Shown one piece after another: positions 22,500 to 35,564 of a stretch of 64,000 bases of DNA. Position 1 is the stretch's first letter. Each line of letters opens with the position of its first letter. A program made the translations under genes and the position numbers. Under the pieces are notes generated by a model. The model searched no databases. It saw nothing but the letters and a program-made list of their open reading frames with translations, and was not told the origin of the DNA. Source of the stretch: Spisula solida (Eukaryota > Mollusca > Bivalvia > Venerida > Mactridae); contig OX365944.1 of assembly GCA_947247005.1 (NCBI GenBank), positions 9,808,501-9,872,500 of the forward strand, in the 5' to 3' direction.

Positions 22500-25390
22500 T
22501 ATGCAGTGTTTTACGTCAATACGTCAATACGTCTATAAGACACAACTTATAAGCTGTACAGCAAAAAGCAATTGACAATATACTAGTACGTTGGACAGCT
22601 TTTTTATTATAGCAAGGCAAAGCAATACTACACTAGTGCAGAATTATATAGCAGTAGCCTTGAACTTAGAATAGGAACTGTATTGTATTTTGTAACAAAC
22701 CAACCAAATGTGATATGTATAGATTCATCTCTTTATAATGTTTAGGCAATGAAAAAATCATGCACATAAGTGGCGTAAACAAACTATTTTTCTTAAATTC
22801 ACCCGTAAGCATAAGACCAATTCTCTGAGAGCACCAACTTTTTATGGCCACGCATACTCTCAGATTTTGATACAAATGTGTTAGTTGTGTAGATAGACCC
22901 CATATTTTTTTTTGTTTCTTGAAATTCCTCTCCGTTTCCATAACAACGTGTCTTAAAGTTGGGAAAATGGGAAAACATGTGAAAAGAGACCTGTTCTCGA
23001 AATATTAATTATTTTTCCAACAATTGCTATAACAACTGATATTCAAAGTTATAATCATAAATTGCAATAAATTACCTAACAATTGATAGCAAAAGAAAAC
23101 GAATATATACTTTAGTAAGTTTTCATAGCCTGTTAAACTTGAGGTTCTGAGGCAAAAATCATGATTTTGTGGTCTTTTTTACCTGCATATATACAATAAT
23201 CACAGCATTACTCAATATAACGATTAATATAGGTGAATGAGCATAGAGTCAGTCTACAAATATAAAGAAAAACATTTGTGGTCACTCTAAAAACAAATCT
23301 ACAACTCCAGCCAGAAAATTGACAATTTTGAGAAATTTGTTGTAATTTGGTGGTCTCTTGCCTAAATTGATGTCCCGAGTGCTCTCCCTTGCGAAAATAA
23401 CTCTTCAATTCAAAATGGCGGACATTTGACTTTTGTTTCAGATAGTCGAACTATTATTTAGATTTACAGTATTAATAGGGTGACAGCAATCTGTTTTGAT
23501 CAAGCTTAAGACAGGAAACATCAGTGAATAAGTGTTGCAGATGTTATATTGTATATTACTGTGATTTTCACTGAGAAAGAGCCATTTCTGGGACGGATTT
23601 TTTGACAGACGACTGAAAACAGTGTAGGTGGCAGAGACATAAAAATGAACGAACTCATGTTTTATCCTATTGTAACGGTCCAGAGTGTTAATAAATTTTG
23701 ATTGACCATCTTAAACTACAAAATGAACTTAGAAGAAGAGATATAAGGCGGGCTTTACTTGGTACAGCTGCACTGAAACTGGCATGATAGTTCAAGGATT
23801 TGCCTCTGTTGGAAGTTGGGAAATTGCAATGCCAATGGAAGTTTTCAGGTAGATCTTTCTATTTGTCTGTACATATACAATAATAGTTTTTGTTGTCATT
23901 AAAAACCCCTCAAACATTAAACATCTTTCAAACTTGTAAGGGTTCATGGCATAAAAAATTATCGCCTCCACCGCCAAATAATGTGACGGCATGTATGGAT
24001 TTAATTGTCCTTCCATCCCAAAATGATGTGCCGTCCGCAACTTGAAATGTTTTTGCTACAGTCATTAAACTTCATAGGAATTGATCAATATTATACAGTA
24101 TGTGTTGTTGTGTAGCTATACATTTTACAGTTGTTGCCTCGAAATTATGAAATTTGATTAAATTTTTCTCATGTCATCTGCAACTTGAAAATTAATTGTG
24201 CTACTGTCATCAAACTTCATATGAATATTTGTATTTTTGTTTACATGTCATTCCATTGTTAATGTTTGCTTATTTTAAACATTGGTTCAGTTTGAGAAAA
24301 AGGGACGGTGGTAAATCGCCAAGGAGTCAGTGAAATTGCTGATCGCCGGGGCTTGTGGAAAGCTCTGTTTACACATCACAGCTTTACTATTAATAGGCTA
24401 GTATTTATAATATTTACATTAAAAGTATGCTCTGCACTAATGTTTCTTCATTTGTTTGCAACATTTGAACCATGAATATCAGGAATACAAGCATGATTTA
24501 ACTGACAAATATAATGTAGATTCTAGTTTCCTTTCTTTCAGTTTATAGTTCCCAACATGTGTGCTGAACTATGCTGATGTGAAATACATCAAAAGGATCA
24601 ATCTATCTGGTAAGTGTCCTTTGCTTTTCAGTCCTACCAAGAGGTCGGAAAATTTGCTAAAATTTAGCAGGGGCTTACCAGCTGGGTAATAATCGACAGT
24701 GACTTGAAAATCCTATAAATCTCCACGGCCTGCTTAGCTGACCAACTCTCCCCAAATTAATTGCTTCTGTTACATAAGTGACCGTATGTTGTATGCCTTT
24801 GTATTATCCAGGTATCCTACAAGACTATTTTTATGCAAAGCATCAAAGACGGCGCACATGTTTTTTTTTTAAATATCACAAATATAAGAAACTCCCATCA
24901 AAAGGCTGTAGAAAATGCTATTTTGTCAGGCGGCATATCTTTGAATTTAGCAAACTCACACAAAGTAGAAAACGGCATTTATGTGCGTAAAGCTTATTCA
25001 TAAAGTTTCAGCCATTTCATAGAGTTGTTATTTCTCTGTTGCAAGGCAATATTGTCCATAAGATTTGTTAAGAAAATCCTTTGAAATTATTACTTAAATT
25101 TGACTAGTATAGCATAAAAATGACAAAATACATGATATTTGGTTCAAGCAGAGGCCTTAGTATTTTCATAACACTTGTTTGTACTCTTATTTTAATCAAG
25201 AATAGACATTATCATTTTGTAGGGAATTGCTTGATCTACAAGACATAAATTATAATTCACTTTAATGTACATGTATCTCCATAGTAAATGAGCAATAAGC
25301 AAACGTGACTTTGCGAGAACTTGTCAATCTACCACATGCCTTTGTAAGATTTAGGCCGTAACTTACTAATCTTTATAATATATAGTTCTT
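22500..25390. other. No gene seen
   Basis: No frame in this 2.9 kb shows a recognisable domain. A short open stretch near 24303-24370 (GTVVNRQGVSEIADRRGLWK) looks slightly coding-like, but it lacks splice context and I could not identify it. Confidence 0.4.
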
Positions 25391-25936
25391 AGTTATAGGT
25401 CGCAGTAATTGTTGTCTACAGCGGTCAACCCTGAAATATCTATATAAGGTCTCTGGCAGAGGAATTGGTTATTTATAGGTGGCAGTTGTCTACCGCTGTC
25501 AACCCTTAAATAGCTATACATGGTCTTAAGCAGGTGAAATATCGATGTATACATACAAAATGTTACTTATATTATAACTTATAAGGTCTCTGGCGGGGGA
25601 GTTGGTTAATTACAGGTGACAGTCCACTCTGAAATTATATAAGGTCTCTAGCAGGGTTTGGTTAGTTACAGGTGGCATTTGTCTACAGCGGTTAACCCTG
25701 AATTATCTATATAGGACTCTGACAGGGGTCGGTTAGTTATAGGTAGATGTTTTCCACAGGGTACAACCCTGAAATATCTATACAAGGTCTCTGGCAGGGA
25801 GTCGGTCAGCTACAGGTGGCAGTTTTCTACAACAGTCAACTCTATAATATCTACATAACTTATATCATAAGGTCTCTGGCTGGGGGATCAGGTGGCAGTT
25901 GCCAACAGCGGTCAACCTGGAAATATCTATATCAAC
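25391..25936. repeat. Degenerate minisatellite of about 75-85 bp units
   Basis: Six to seven diverged units containing GGTGGCAGTTGTCTACAGCG, GTCAACCCTGAAATATCTAT and AAGGTCTCTGGCAGGG. Some units carry short insertions. Confidence 0.8.
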
Positions 25937-25939
25937 AAT

Positions 25940-27250
25940 GGACTGGAACTCATGCATGTCAAGTTCATTATCTGTTGTTGAAAGTTCAGGGATAAAACTG
26001 TTTCATTATACTCCAAATCTTGTCACATACCGTATACTTTAACTTCCTGTGACATTGTATAAGTGACTTTACTAAAAACAGTTTTATAAGTTGAACTATA
26101 AAGCAGTATTATGAATTATCTGTGCAAAATAAGCATAGCCCATTGTAAAGCATAACTTTCCTTGGTTATGCTACTTGTAATAGTTACATTCAAAGAGTTT
26201 ATGTGCTTTTCATGAAATACTTTATCCAACTAGAAATATTGTTAATTGTAAGTGTGATGCATGTTTATAGGGTACCGGGTACTTTATTTAACTTTCTCAT
26301 AAAATTCCTTTCCTAGTGTATTTCATTGTAAAACCAAAATGTGTGTACATGTATATCTTTTTCTTGAACTTTTCATAGAGAGAAACCCAGAAACACAAAT
26401 CTGACCCTAATGTCCATTTCAATTCACCTGGTGAAGGGTTCTTGTAATTTGATAGGGCTATTAAAAGCCAATCTAAAGAAGTAATTTGTAAATCTCTGAC
26501 ATGCCGTTTCATTCTGATTTTACGCCAATCATTATCTCTCGATTAAAAATTCTGGGAAAAATTGAAATGTCCGACCTCTTGGTAGGACTGTTTTGTTGTG
26601 TTTAAATAATTATGCAAATCATATAGGCCATACTATTACTAGATCTGCATTAGTATATGAATAGAATTTTGAAACAAAACATCCAAGCCATAATTATTTG
26701 TTTATGATAAAACAAATATTTTCCAATAATGTATAACTGCTTAAAGTGGGTGACTGTTTAATACAAGTGGCTACTGATACAGGTTCAACTGTATACATAG
26801 TTACATACTAGTCTATATATGTACACTCTTTCTCATTAAATAATTCCATTCAAACAACTAGAACCTCAGATAAGTATTATGCTGAAGTTATGAACATGAA
26901 TTGCTAAAGAAGACCAACAAACATTTGTAATGTCACTTGCAATATTGTAAAATCACCTACGCTATGGTCTGTTTATATGGTTCTGATGTTTTTTTTCATG
27001 ATTTATTGTTATTTTGTGTATTTCATCAAAACATACATCATTGCAGAGTCTGTTTACTTTCATTTTCAGAAATTGGAACTACAAAGTACATGTATATGGT
27101 TATGATTGAGGGAGACTCACAGTACTGGATGAAATTATTCTAATAAAAAATAAAAATTCTGTTTCTGTTGTATTTTTATATTATGACTATTTTATTTCTT
27201 TAATATACCATAGTTGTCTATTTATCAGTAATAGTATCATTAGGATTATA
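25940..27250. other. No gene seen
   Basis: AT-rich sequence without recognisable coding regions. The short open frame at 26937-27143 has no domain. Confidence 0.4.
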
Positions 27251-27253
27251 TAA

Positions 27254-27400
27254 TGACAAGAGGTCGCTCACCTATCGTAGTAATGCATGCAAGCCCTGTG
27301 ATTTGACCTAGTTACATAGTTCTTGACCTAGTGTCGCACTTGACCTAGATTTTGTTGAGATGATCATTGTAGTCTGGGCCAGGTAGACTTGAACCTGGAT
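27254..27400. mobile_element. Pearl-type element fragment
   Basis: GACAAGAGGTCGCTCACCTA followed by GACCTAG and ACTTGACCTAGATTTTGTTG, the same start and core as the large element at 62522-63795. It is cut off after one core repeat. Confidence 0.7.
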
Positions 27401-29439
27401 TTTTATTATATAGTTTTTTCTCTTTTGATTATGATTTAGCACATATTCACTGTATACAATCAGGTGGGTGCATTGGGATTACCCTTGGGCAACTTTTTTA
27501 TTGACGATTATTGATATAATGGTCAAACGGTCTAATATACCTAAAATATAACACCCTTTAAAGGTTAAAACTCATCAGTTAAACTCACTGTATCACGAAG
27601 TCATGTTTATTTCTTGTACACATTGATAGGAAATGATAAACAGTACTTGTTTGCAACAAATTATTTACTGTAACATATGTTTCTCTTACTAATCGTGGTA
27701 TTTTACGTTACCAAAGTGCATTTGGTTTCAAGGCATAATTGTAAGTTCTCATTACTAATCTGTTTTACTATTTAAATGCATCAGTTTGTGTTTTATATAT
27801 ACCTCTTTAGAATATATGGTACATGATTACGTTTTGGACATCACTATGATAAAAGAAGCCTCCGTTACTACCCTATAAAGTTGCATAAAACAACCGAATA
27901 ACAAATGACACAACTATTTGTTGTAATCTGAAGCATTAATGTTATTTCCAAGAAGAAAAAGCACATAAAATATAATTTTGACAGGCAATCATTAATCTTC
28001 TAATACATTTATACTAAAATGTAAATTCCGTTACTGTAATAATCATTCCTATAATTACATTTTTATAACGGATCACCCAAATGTCATTGTTGTCTGTCAA
28101 TTTTTATTATGTACCCAATGCTCTAAATTCATTGCATGTTTACAGCTTGAACAATGGCGTTGAATTGTTTCCCCATATTACTGTCAATACCGCCATAGCA
28201 AGCACAGCAAATGCGAACAGTGATCCATCAATATCAAATATATAGAAGAAATGTATGATAACAGAAATACGTAGGTACACGTGTTGTTTCAAATTGACTC
28301 ACACTGATCATGATCATTGTTTTTGGAAAAAGTTTTAACCAATATCACATACTCACCAGACACCGAGCTGGGCACTCATAATCACTTCTCAACGTTCGTG
28401 CGTTCGTAATATTATTAACTGCTTAGGTGTGGGTTTAAATGTACAAAGATACAATAATCAGGCTTGATTTTATGGGGTTTTTTTAATAAAACTTCGGTTG
28501 AAAATTGAATTTCAGGTTTTCACACCCTGAATTTTCACTCTTTATATTGAAAATAGAGTTTCAGTCTTTGACATTCGGATTTGTAGGGCTGTGAATGTTT
28601 GCTAATTACCAGACATGGTAGGGTTGTAGAGTCGAATGCAATAAGTATGTAAGAGTATTGTGTTGAACGCATATTTTTATACACATATACCGGAAGTTCA
28701 ATAACGCGAATATCAAAACAGTGAACAATTTTATTTGAAATTCTTCTGTTTGCCATTCCCATTGAATTATGCTAACCAATGATAAGTTGTATGTTGAACT
28801 TAAATGTCTATATGAGGCCGATGTATCCAAAGTGACGTACCAGTTCCTATCATTGTTCGTGTAGGTTTGTGTATTGTGCTAGCCTTCTAGTTTTCAGAAA
28901 TGATCGGTCATGTAATAAAGAAACTACTAGTAGATTAGTTTGAATGTATCAATAATCTCTAGCAATACAAGGTAATTGAATGCCATTACAATTGCAGGAT
29001 TAAAGGTGCATGTAAACATGGTGCTTTATTTGACACACAGCATTATATTATGAGCACGGCAACTGCCCTGTGAACATTTTGATGTACTAAAGTATGTGCA
29101 CACCGTACAACCGCTGTGTGTAAGGCAGTTCTGTACGTTGAAGGCAGAGACACACGCGTTTTACGCCACTAGAATGGGGTAAGTATTTGTTATCTTATAT
29201 GTGTTTAGCGTTGCTAGTGAGAGTGATCACTTACATATATCGTTGCCGCGATGAATGAACAATAAGTATATACAAGTTATGTGTACACAAATGTCATATT
29301 AATCGAGTAAACAGGTTTTAGGTATGCGATGTTTGCCAAAAGTTCGAAACTTTCGCCTTTGACATTGAATTCTCAACTTAATTCGTGGTTTGGAACAATT
29401 CTAAAACGTTGAATACAATCTTCAATCCTTCCTCAATAT
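27400..29439. other. No gene seen
   Basis: No recognisable coding region. An ATGGG|GTAAGTATT site at 29174-29182 could be a short first exon end, but nothing downstream confirms it. Confidence 0.35.
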
Positions 29440-29765
29440 AGCTGTCGTTTCCATAGCAACCACAGATTTGGCAGAATAAAACATATTTAGGGATACATGA
29501 TATTCTTATTGACCCCTTTCCAAGTTTCATAAACCTAGCTTGGAAACTGTATGAGTTATGGTAGGATCCCAGATTTTGAAGTATCTTCACTGTTTTCGTA
29601 TCCATAGCAACCACAATTAGCAGAAACAAAATCAATTAGATGTGCATAATCTCCTTATTGGCCCCCGTCCACATACCAAGTTTCATAAACCTGGCTTGAA
29701 AACTGTTCGAGTTATGTCAGGATCCAGATTTTTGACGGATGGACTGACATACGGTAGGGGCCTAA
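29440..29765. mobile_element. Two-core-repeat element fragment
   Basis: Two diverged copies, about 151 bp apart, of a unit containing TCCATAGCAACCACA, AAGTTTCATAAACCT and GAGTTATG(G/T), ending in GACGGATGGACTGACATA. This is the tandem-core plus short microsatellite design of pearl-type elements, but a different subfamily from 62522-63795. Confidence 0.6.
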
Positions 29766-29769
29766 TAAA

Positions 29770-31265
29770 GCGTATATATATTCTATGAAGAATTTGTGAA
29801 CCTAATAAGTAATACAAATCAATAAGAATATATGCAGTATTTTGCCATAAAGAATAATACGTAATGGTACTACAATGTTTTCCAGCATATTTGACAACTC
29901 GAATAAACAGCGAATAAACAAACATTTCTGGTATTTTTCTAAAATGGCAACAGCTGTAAAAGTTATTTTTTGGTCATTAAATTGAAATTAAAATGAAATG
30001 CTACGAACATAGAATGTTTTTATCATGGGAAAACACATGTTAATAACATTTAAAATAAGTATAGCTTATTATCTTAGAAAGAGAGGTAATCAAGAAATTA
30101 CACAGTACAGATTTTGGGTCATATTTAGTGTTTTCTTAAAAAAAGTTCCCTGAGTGCCCAGCGATTTTATTTCATTATATGATAAACAAAACAAAGGTTA
30201 GGTCTTTCAGAAAATATGCACCACTGTGCCTAGTTGTGCTGCGTAATAAAATTATATCACTTTAAAAATTGTCGTTTTTAAAATTTTCAAAAAAATGAAT
30301 TTCTGCGAAAGTGCCTACTTTTGTAACAACCTTTGAATAGTAATTAGTCAATGTAATTTTTTTATTATGTTTACCTGATAATATCTTTATAATAATGTAG
30401 ACTAACATTTTCTGTATATATTCAGTTTTCCAGCAGGGTTAGTACAAAACTGGTGTTTTACTGAAAATTTTCTACCTTAATTAACCCGATTTTGACCAAA
30501 AACTTAAACATCCGTTATCATGGTAACCGGACGTGTTAGGGATAAAATGAACCTTAATACTTTGTATGTACATAGATACGACTAAGTCCTGAAAGTTTCA
30601 GGAAAATCGGTGACTATGCGTGCCGAAGCCCTTCTTTAAAAAATTGGTTTTCTCAGAGAACTGCTTTGGATTTTAGTTTTTTGTTCATGTTGTATCTTTG
30701 TCCATTTATAATTACTTATTCTTAAATTTAATTTTAAACACTTCGTCACTCCCTTGTTTACTTGATAACCTTGACCCTATATACATGTACGAGAACATGT
30801 TACAAATCGAAAGTGAATGACATTTCCCCGGAAATTAAATCATTGTCTTTCTTATTATAAGGAAGTTACATATTAATGACTTATTAACGTCATACCAAAC
30901 ATACATGTACATACATGTACTACAACAATACATTAAGAAATAAAGTGTAAGTATTGGTTTGATGCTAATGAGTTAAGTATATACATGAACCGATTGACAG
31001 ACATTTGATCAAGGTGATTGAGCGTGCGCTTAAAAAATATACGGAGACTGAAAGTGGAAACGAAATATGAGTAACCATGGAAAGGTAATATATTCATATA
31101 CAATGCATTTACGTACATAGCTCTTTTTTGTGAGGTTTTTAACTTGATTCTGACTTTTAAGTATACATACACCCCATGTTTCTGCTGCTTAAAATATTAA
31201 ATGACTGGCTAGTCATAACTATTACTTCAATATATCCATTTCTGTCAGCAGAATGACATGCGGTG
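29770..31265. other. No gene seen
   Basis: AT-rich sequence. Around 30500-30650 there are motifs such as CTGAAAGTTTCAGGAAAATC that look like old dispersed repeats. Confidence 0.35.
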
Positions 31266-31273
31266 TGTTTTAT

Positions 31274-31539
31274 CACAGGAACTTGCATAATTTAAAAAAA
31301 AATGAAAATGTTTTTTTGATTGTTTTTCACTACTGCACAGCCTGTATTAAATAAAATAAAGTTAGCTGCCTATACTATATGTTTTAACTGTCAAGTTGTT
31401 ATAGAGAAAATATTTGTATGAGAATAGTTCGTGAGATACAATCGAAATGCAATCCTGTCTATATTTTAATACAGGCTCTACAGTAGTGAAAAAAAATCCA
31501 AAAAAATATTTTTTTATATAAATTTTGCAAGTTCCTGTG
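31274..31539. mobile_element. MITE family C, copy 1, with 7-bp target duplication
   Basis: A 266 bp element with inverted repeats of about 75 bp starting CACAGGAACTTGCA, flanked on both sides by GTTTTAT. The arms also share TTTTTCACTACTG and GCCTGTATTAAA. No coding capacity. A shorter relative lies at 38448-38590. Confidence 0.88.
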
Positions 31540-31559
31540 GTTTTATGTTTCAATTCTGT

Positions 31560-33050
31560 TTCTGCTTTTAAAATGTCATTGTTTTAATTTAGATGTTGTT
31601 ATATTATACCTCACCCTAAATTCAACTTTTTTGTTATTCAAATCAGTCAATATATCCACCGATTGACGGACGGGCTGACTTGCATGTTCCAAATACAGCA
31701 GCCGGTCAATATTATAAAAATATAGACCAGCAAAATAAAATTGACCAGCAGGTAACTGACATAGAACGCCCTATTTTTAGAACAGAATTTACGCTATTCC
31801 CAGTTGCTGCTGCTGTAACTTTTTATTATTGAACCGAAACATGGCATGTAGGTTATCATTTTCTTGGTTAGATCATTTGCTACGGGTTTATGTACGTTTT
31901 GAATAAAATTCCCCCAAAAAATCATTTTTCACATTTCTAGTTATTTTGTGAATAGGCCTACGCAGGAAGACCAAACATAGATGTTAAGTCGCCCCATAAT
32001 GATCTTTTGCTTCGGTCCATATACACAACTTGGGCTGACTAGCCCGTCCAAATAATGCCATAGGGCCCTCAGTGATGTGAACACTTTCTTAAATATGATA
32101 TGCTGGCTCTTATGATGTCCCTATATCCAATTAAACTTTATAGTGATTAATTATAAATTTAATTGATTAAGTATTTAGATTTATACCTTCCTTTAATTGT
32201 AGAACCCATACAAATCGGTTTTCGCACATCCTTTCACTGAAACTCTTTTATGAAATTCCCCAAGGATATATACTATTATGATATTGTGGAACGTCATATG
32301 GACCAATTTGCCATTACATGTATACTCTTTTCTTTTATATACTTATATATTTGTTCAACTGTTCATTGTTGAGGATCTTATGGAAGATTGGAATTTATAT
32401 TGTCAAATAAGTTTCCTCGTAAAATAAAGTCTTTATTATTATTATTATGTTACAGTGTTCGTACGCATAAAATATAAATTTTGAGCATTATCAGTTCTTC
32501 AAATTTGTGTCTGTAGTTCGCTTCGTGCATATTCGTAATACGAGTAGTTGCCGATTATGAAGAAAATCAACTAAAGTTAAATACAACCAACGAGTCGATA
32601 ATTATCGTTAGATTATACTAATAGAATTTGACAGAATCACACGTCCATATCTTCGGACTTGCAACTTGCATGGGCTACTAACAACCAGAAGCATTCGTTA
32701 GGCTTAGGTAATAAGTTTGAAAAACACAACGCATAACGTGTCCGACTACATGTATACTGTATTTGAACATTTCATCATCCGGGAGTGTGAAGTTTCTATT
32801 GGTTAAGGGCGGGTGGGAGACGAAATTCTTCACACTCGTATCAGTTCATAAGGCAATCATGTTTCAACTGCCACGTGACTTCCACGCAATGTTTTGTTTT
32901 GATTGATAATTGAAACTTTCACACGTTCCTGCATGAGTCGCTACACTACATGTGTCCCTACAAGTTCTTTCCTCAAGCTCCATAATGTGCAAAAATGTAC
33001 TTTGAGATGAACCCGTTTTATTTGTACTAAAGGTGAATTCATAGGTCTAG
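31560..33050. other. Intergenic or intronic sequence before the SAM-domain exon
   Basis: No exon could be recognised, although the SAM-domain gene must have upstream exons. At 32780-32840 a small inverted pair (GAGTGTGAAG/CTTCACACTC) brackets ATTGGTTAAGGGCGGGTGGG, which combines an inverted CCAAT motif and a GC box and could be promoter-like. Confidence 0.35.
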
Positions 33051-33054
33051 TCCC

Positions 33055-33119
33055 GATCAAAGTGGTTTGACACATAAACCTACAATCATTGTAGGTTTAT
33101 TTGTCGAACTCCTTTGGTC
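33055..33119. repeat. Foldback directly before the SAM-domain exon
   Basis: Two arms of about 32 bp around a single central C at 33087; the inner AAACCTACAAT/ATTGTAGGTTT pairing is perfect, with a few mismatches further out. Confidence 0.8.
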
Positions 33120-33233
33120 CAGAAGTCCATTGATTAAGCTGTACACTTGCCAGAATTTAAACCAGAATGAATGCAATAAAAATAATTTATTTCGACAGCG
33201 ATAACTCGTTATAGAAACCCTTCTTCATTTCAG

Positions 33234-34514
33234 CGAAAGCTACCTGAATGGTTACAACGGAGTGTTCAGAAATCAAAAATGGGATTTAACAGAGTCCATG
33301 AGGAGCTTAAGCGAATGTACGATGAAAGCTTAAAAGTTGCGGTCGATTCAGATGCCAAGGAGAAGCTGCCCACCGTTGATACAAAGCAAAGTCGGGTTGT
33401 GAATAGATTTGTTAGCTTCATTAGCAGTGTTAAGAGTTCGTTCAAACCGCGAAACCGATCCAGAACTTTATCATCTCAGTGCGAAACTACATATTCCATG
33501 GTGCATTCGACAACCAAATCAGGAAACATCGCTGATACAAAGCGTCCTAAAATGAAGATTCCGACCGAACGTAAACTGAAAAGAACAATGCCCCATTCAG
33601 AGTTTCTTAAGTCGAATGTTTACACTAATGATCGAGTAGTACACGAACAAGTCGAGGGTGAAAACAAAAGGTTGAGTAACAAATCTTTTGAAATGTATAC
33701 AGAAATTGATGAATATTTAATCGATGAAGACAACAGCGACATCGCGATCGATGAAGACAACAGCGACATCGCGAACTCCGAGTGTCAGTCATTGATAGAA
33801 TTTGGTAGCCGAAGCTCAACAAGTAGATACAATGCAGATTATGACAAACGTTCTGTACATGGCTACAGTCCGTTAACTGTTGACACTCGCTGTCAAGAAA
33901 GTACGGAATATATGCTCATGAGAAAAGGAGGCACGTCATTGACTTCACGCGAAACCCGCGTATGTCGGTTTGATAGCATAGGAGATCATAGACGGTACGA
34001 TGATAAAAGATTGTCAACCGATAGTTCGCAGTATGCAAAAATATCCAAAAGTTTACCGTCTCAGTTGCACAGTTGTTTGGAAGACTTGAACGAGGTTAAT
34101 AACAAGCCCAGAAGAAGCGAAGTTATTGCGCGAGATAGACATAATGACGCGAGCACCTCTTCACAAAACAGACATAAAACAAATAAAACAGAAACTAAGT
34201 CTCCAATGAAAACTGCGCAAGCAGAGAAGAGAATGGAGGATATCTATGAAAGCCACGAACCAAATCACTCGGGTGTGGTTCGTTCGTTTTATGATCATAC
34301 CGTAGAAGAGGTAGCGGAATGTTTTAGAAAATGTGCATTAATCAGGTTAGCACAAGTTTGTCTAGATGAACAATTAGACGGTGAATATTTTCGCGATATC
34401 ACAGGTGACGATCTAAAACAAGAACCTTTTAACATGAATTGGTTTTATATAAAGAAAATTTTTAAAGTGATGAATGGTTGGAAGCCGAAAAATAGCATGC
34501 GTCGTGACTTATGA
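33234..34514 (+). CDS. Last exon of a SAM-domain adaptor-like protein (GAREM-type C-terminus), partial
   Basis: A 426-codon open exon follows the acceptor TTCATTTCAG in phase 0 and ends with TGA. The first in-frame ATG is at 33279, but the 15 codons before it (RKLPEWLQRSVQKSK) look coding, so this is probably the terminal exon of a longer gene. Counted from that Met (411 residues), residues 1-335 are basic, Ser/Thr-rich and probably disordered. They carry tyrosine motifs, notably Y211MLM (the YxxM class bound by PI3K p85 SH2 domains) and YTEI. Residues 338-402 form a SAM domain (VEEVAECF, LDGEYFRDITGDDL, YIKKIFKVMNGWKPK). The closing NGWKPK resembles the SAM domain of GAREM adaptors, which have an N-terminal CABIT domain; I could not find CABIT exons upstream. 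A scaffold role in receptor signalling is inferred. Confidence 0.8.
   Translation, partial: RKLPEWLQRSVQKSKMGFNRVHEELKRMYDESLKVAVDSDAKEKLPTVDTKQSRVVNRFVSFISSVKSSFKPRNRSRTLSSQCETTYSMVHSTTKSGNIADTKRPKMKIPTERKLKRTMPHSEFLKSNVYTNDRVVHEQVEGENKRLSNKSFEMYTEIDEYLIDEDNSDIAIDEDNSDIANSECQSLIEFGSRSSTSRYNADYDKRSVHGYSPLTVDTRCQESTEYMLMRKGGTSLTSRETRVCRFDSIGDHRRYDDKRLSTDSSQYAKISKSLPSQLHSCLEDLNEVNNKPRRSEVIARDRHNDASTSSQNRHKTNKTETKSPMKTAQAEKRMEDIYESHEPNHSGVVRSFYDHTVEEVAECFRKCALIRLAQVCLDEQLDGEYFRDITGDDLKQEPFNMNWFYIKKIFKVMNGWKPKNSMRRDL
33720..33773 (+). repeat. In-frame 27-bp tandem duplication in the SAM-domain exon
   Basis: Two identical 27-bp units encode IDEDNSDIA twice. The lack of any difference between them points to a recent duplication; it adds nine acidic residues in the disordered region. 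Confidence 0.95.
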
Positions 34515-35029
34515 CTCTCCACCAGGAAATAACAACGTGTAAATGATATTACATGAGTGATGATAAAGGCATGTATTTTTAGTGTTCTATTATGTTCATT
34601 GAAAGAACTGTTATAATTTATATATTCGCGTTTGTCGTAACAATTGTACGTGTATATAGTATTTGAAGTAGCACTGCACTTGACTTGTTAAGTGCCGACT
34701 TATTGGTTCATTTAAACACATAATATCATAATGTGAAGAGCAAAAGTGGCTTCATTCAGATGTAACTTTAAATGCAAATGCATACTTCCGTTTCTATGTG
34801 CCTCAACAATTACAACTCTATATTTTCATAACACTATCAACATGTATCCTGAATGATTGTGTTAGGCCATAAAAAGAGTACAATGTAAAATCTAGTAGAA
34901 ACGCAATTTAAAGTAACATTTGAGATATCATATAGATAATGATGATATACGTATAACGGGATGTCGTTATTTTGTAGTTGCGTTTGGCATTGTCTGTGTC
35001 TTTTTGTTATAAAGTCGTCTATTTGTAGT

Positions 35030-35110
35030 GTTGGGCATATTGCCGTGTAATTGTGGTATGTAATGATTTTACGTATTCTGTGCTCGGCTGTTTGAGTTGA
35101 GTGCTGCCTA
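35030..35110 (+). repeat. Dispersed GCACTCAAC-family repeat
   Basis: Contains GCCGTGTAATTGTGGTATGT and CTGTGCTCGGCTGTTTGAGT, matching the copy at 11668-11762. Confidence 0.6.
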
Positions 35111-35275
35111 ATTAGTGCTTTAAATTATGCAGCCAATACAAGCATGTAACTGTACTATAACTGTACTATAATTATGTATTTAATAGTCTCTTACAATGGT
35201 ACATAAGAATTGTGACATTGAATGTTTCTATGGGATTTAATGCATTACTAGTCATGTGAGTGAATGTTCATAAAA

Positions 35276-35281
35276 AATAAA
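35276..35281 (+). terminator. Possible polyadenylation signal of the SAM-domain gene
   Basis: AATAAA about 760 bp after the stop codon. No closer canonical signal was noticed. Confidence 0.35.
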
Positions 35282-35564
35282 TCTTGCAAAATGATGTCAT
35301 TAATATAATAATGTACGGAACAAATAACCCCATTGGGGTTTCTGCAGACAACAACGCACCATTGTCTGTCTCGTTAGTAAGTTGCAGAAAATACTGAACA
35401 GTATAATGTGATGTTCTACGTTCTGTATTATGAAATACACGTGCAATAAGATAATGTATGTATGTAATTATTTAGGCCATTCGGTCAAGGATAACCCATG
35501 AAAGTGCAAGCACTTATTTCCAATGGGGTCCTGTTTTTTGCTGAAGGGACAGCGAGTAGAAGAA

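Noticed and set aside
29174..29182. ATGGG|GTAAGTATT as a first coding exon end for the SAM-domain gene
   Set aside because: It would end in phase 2, while the SAM-domain exon starts in phase 0, and no intermediate exon was found.
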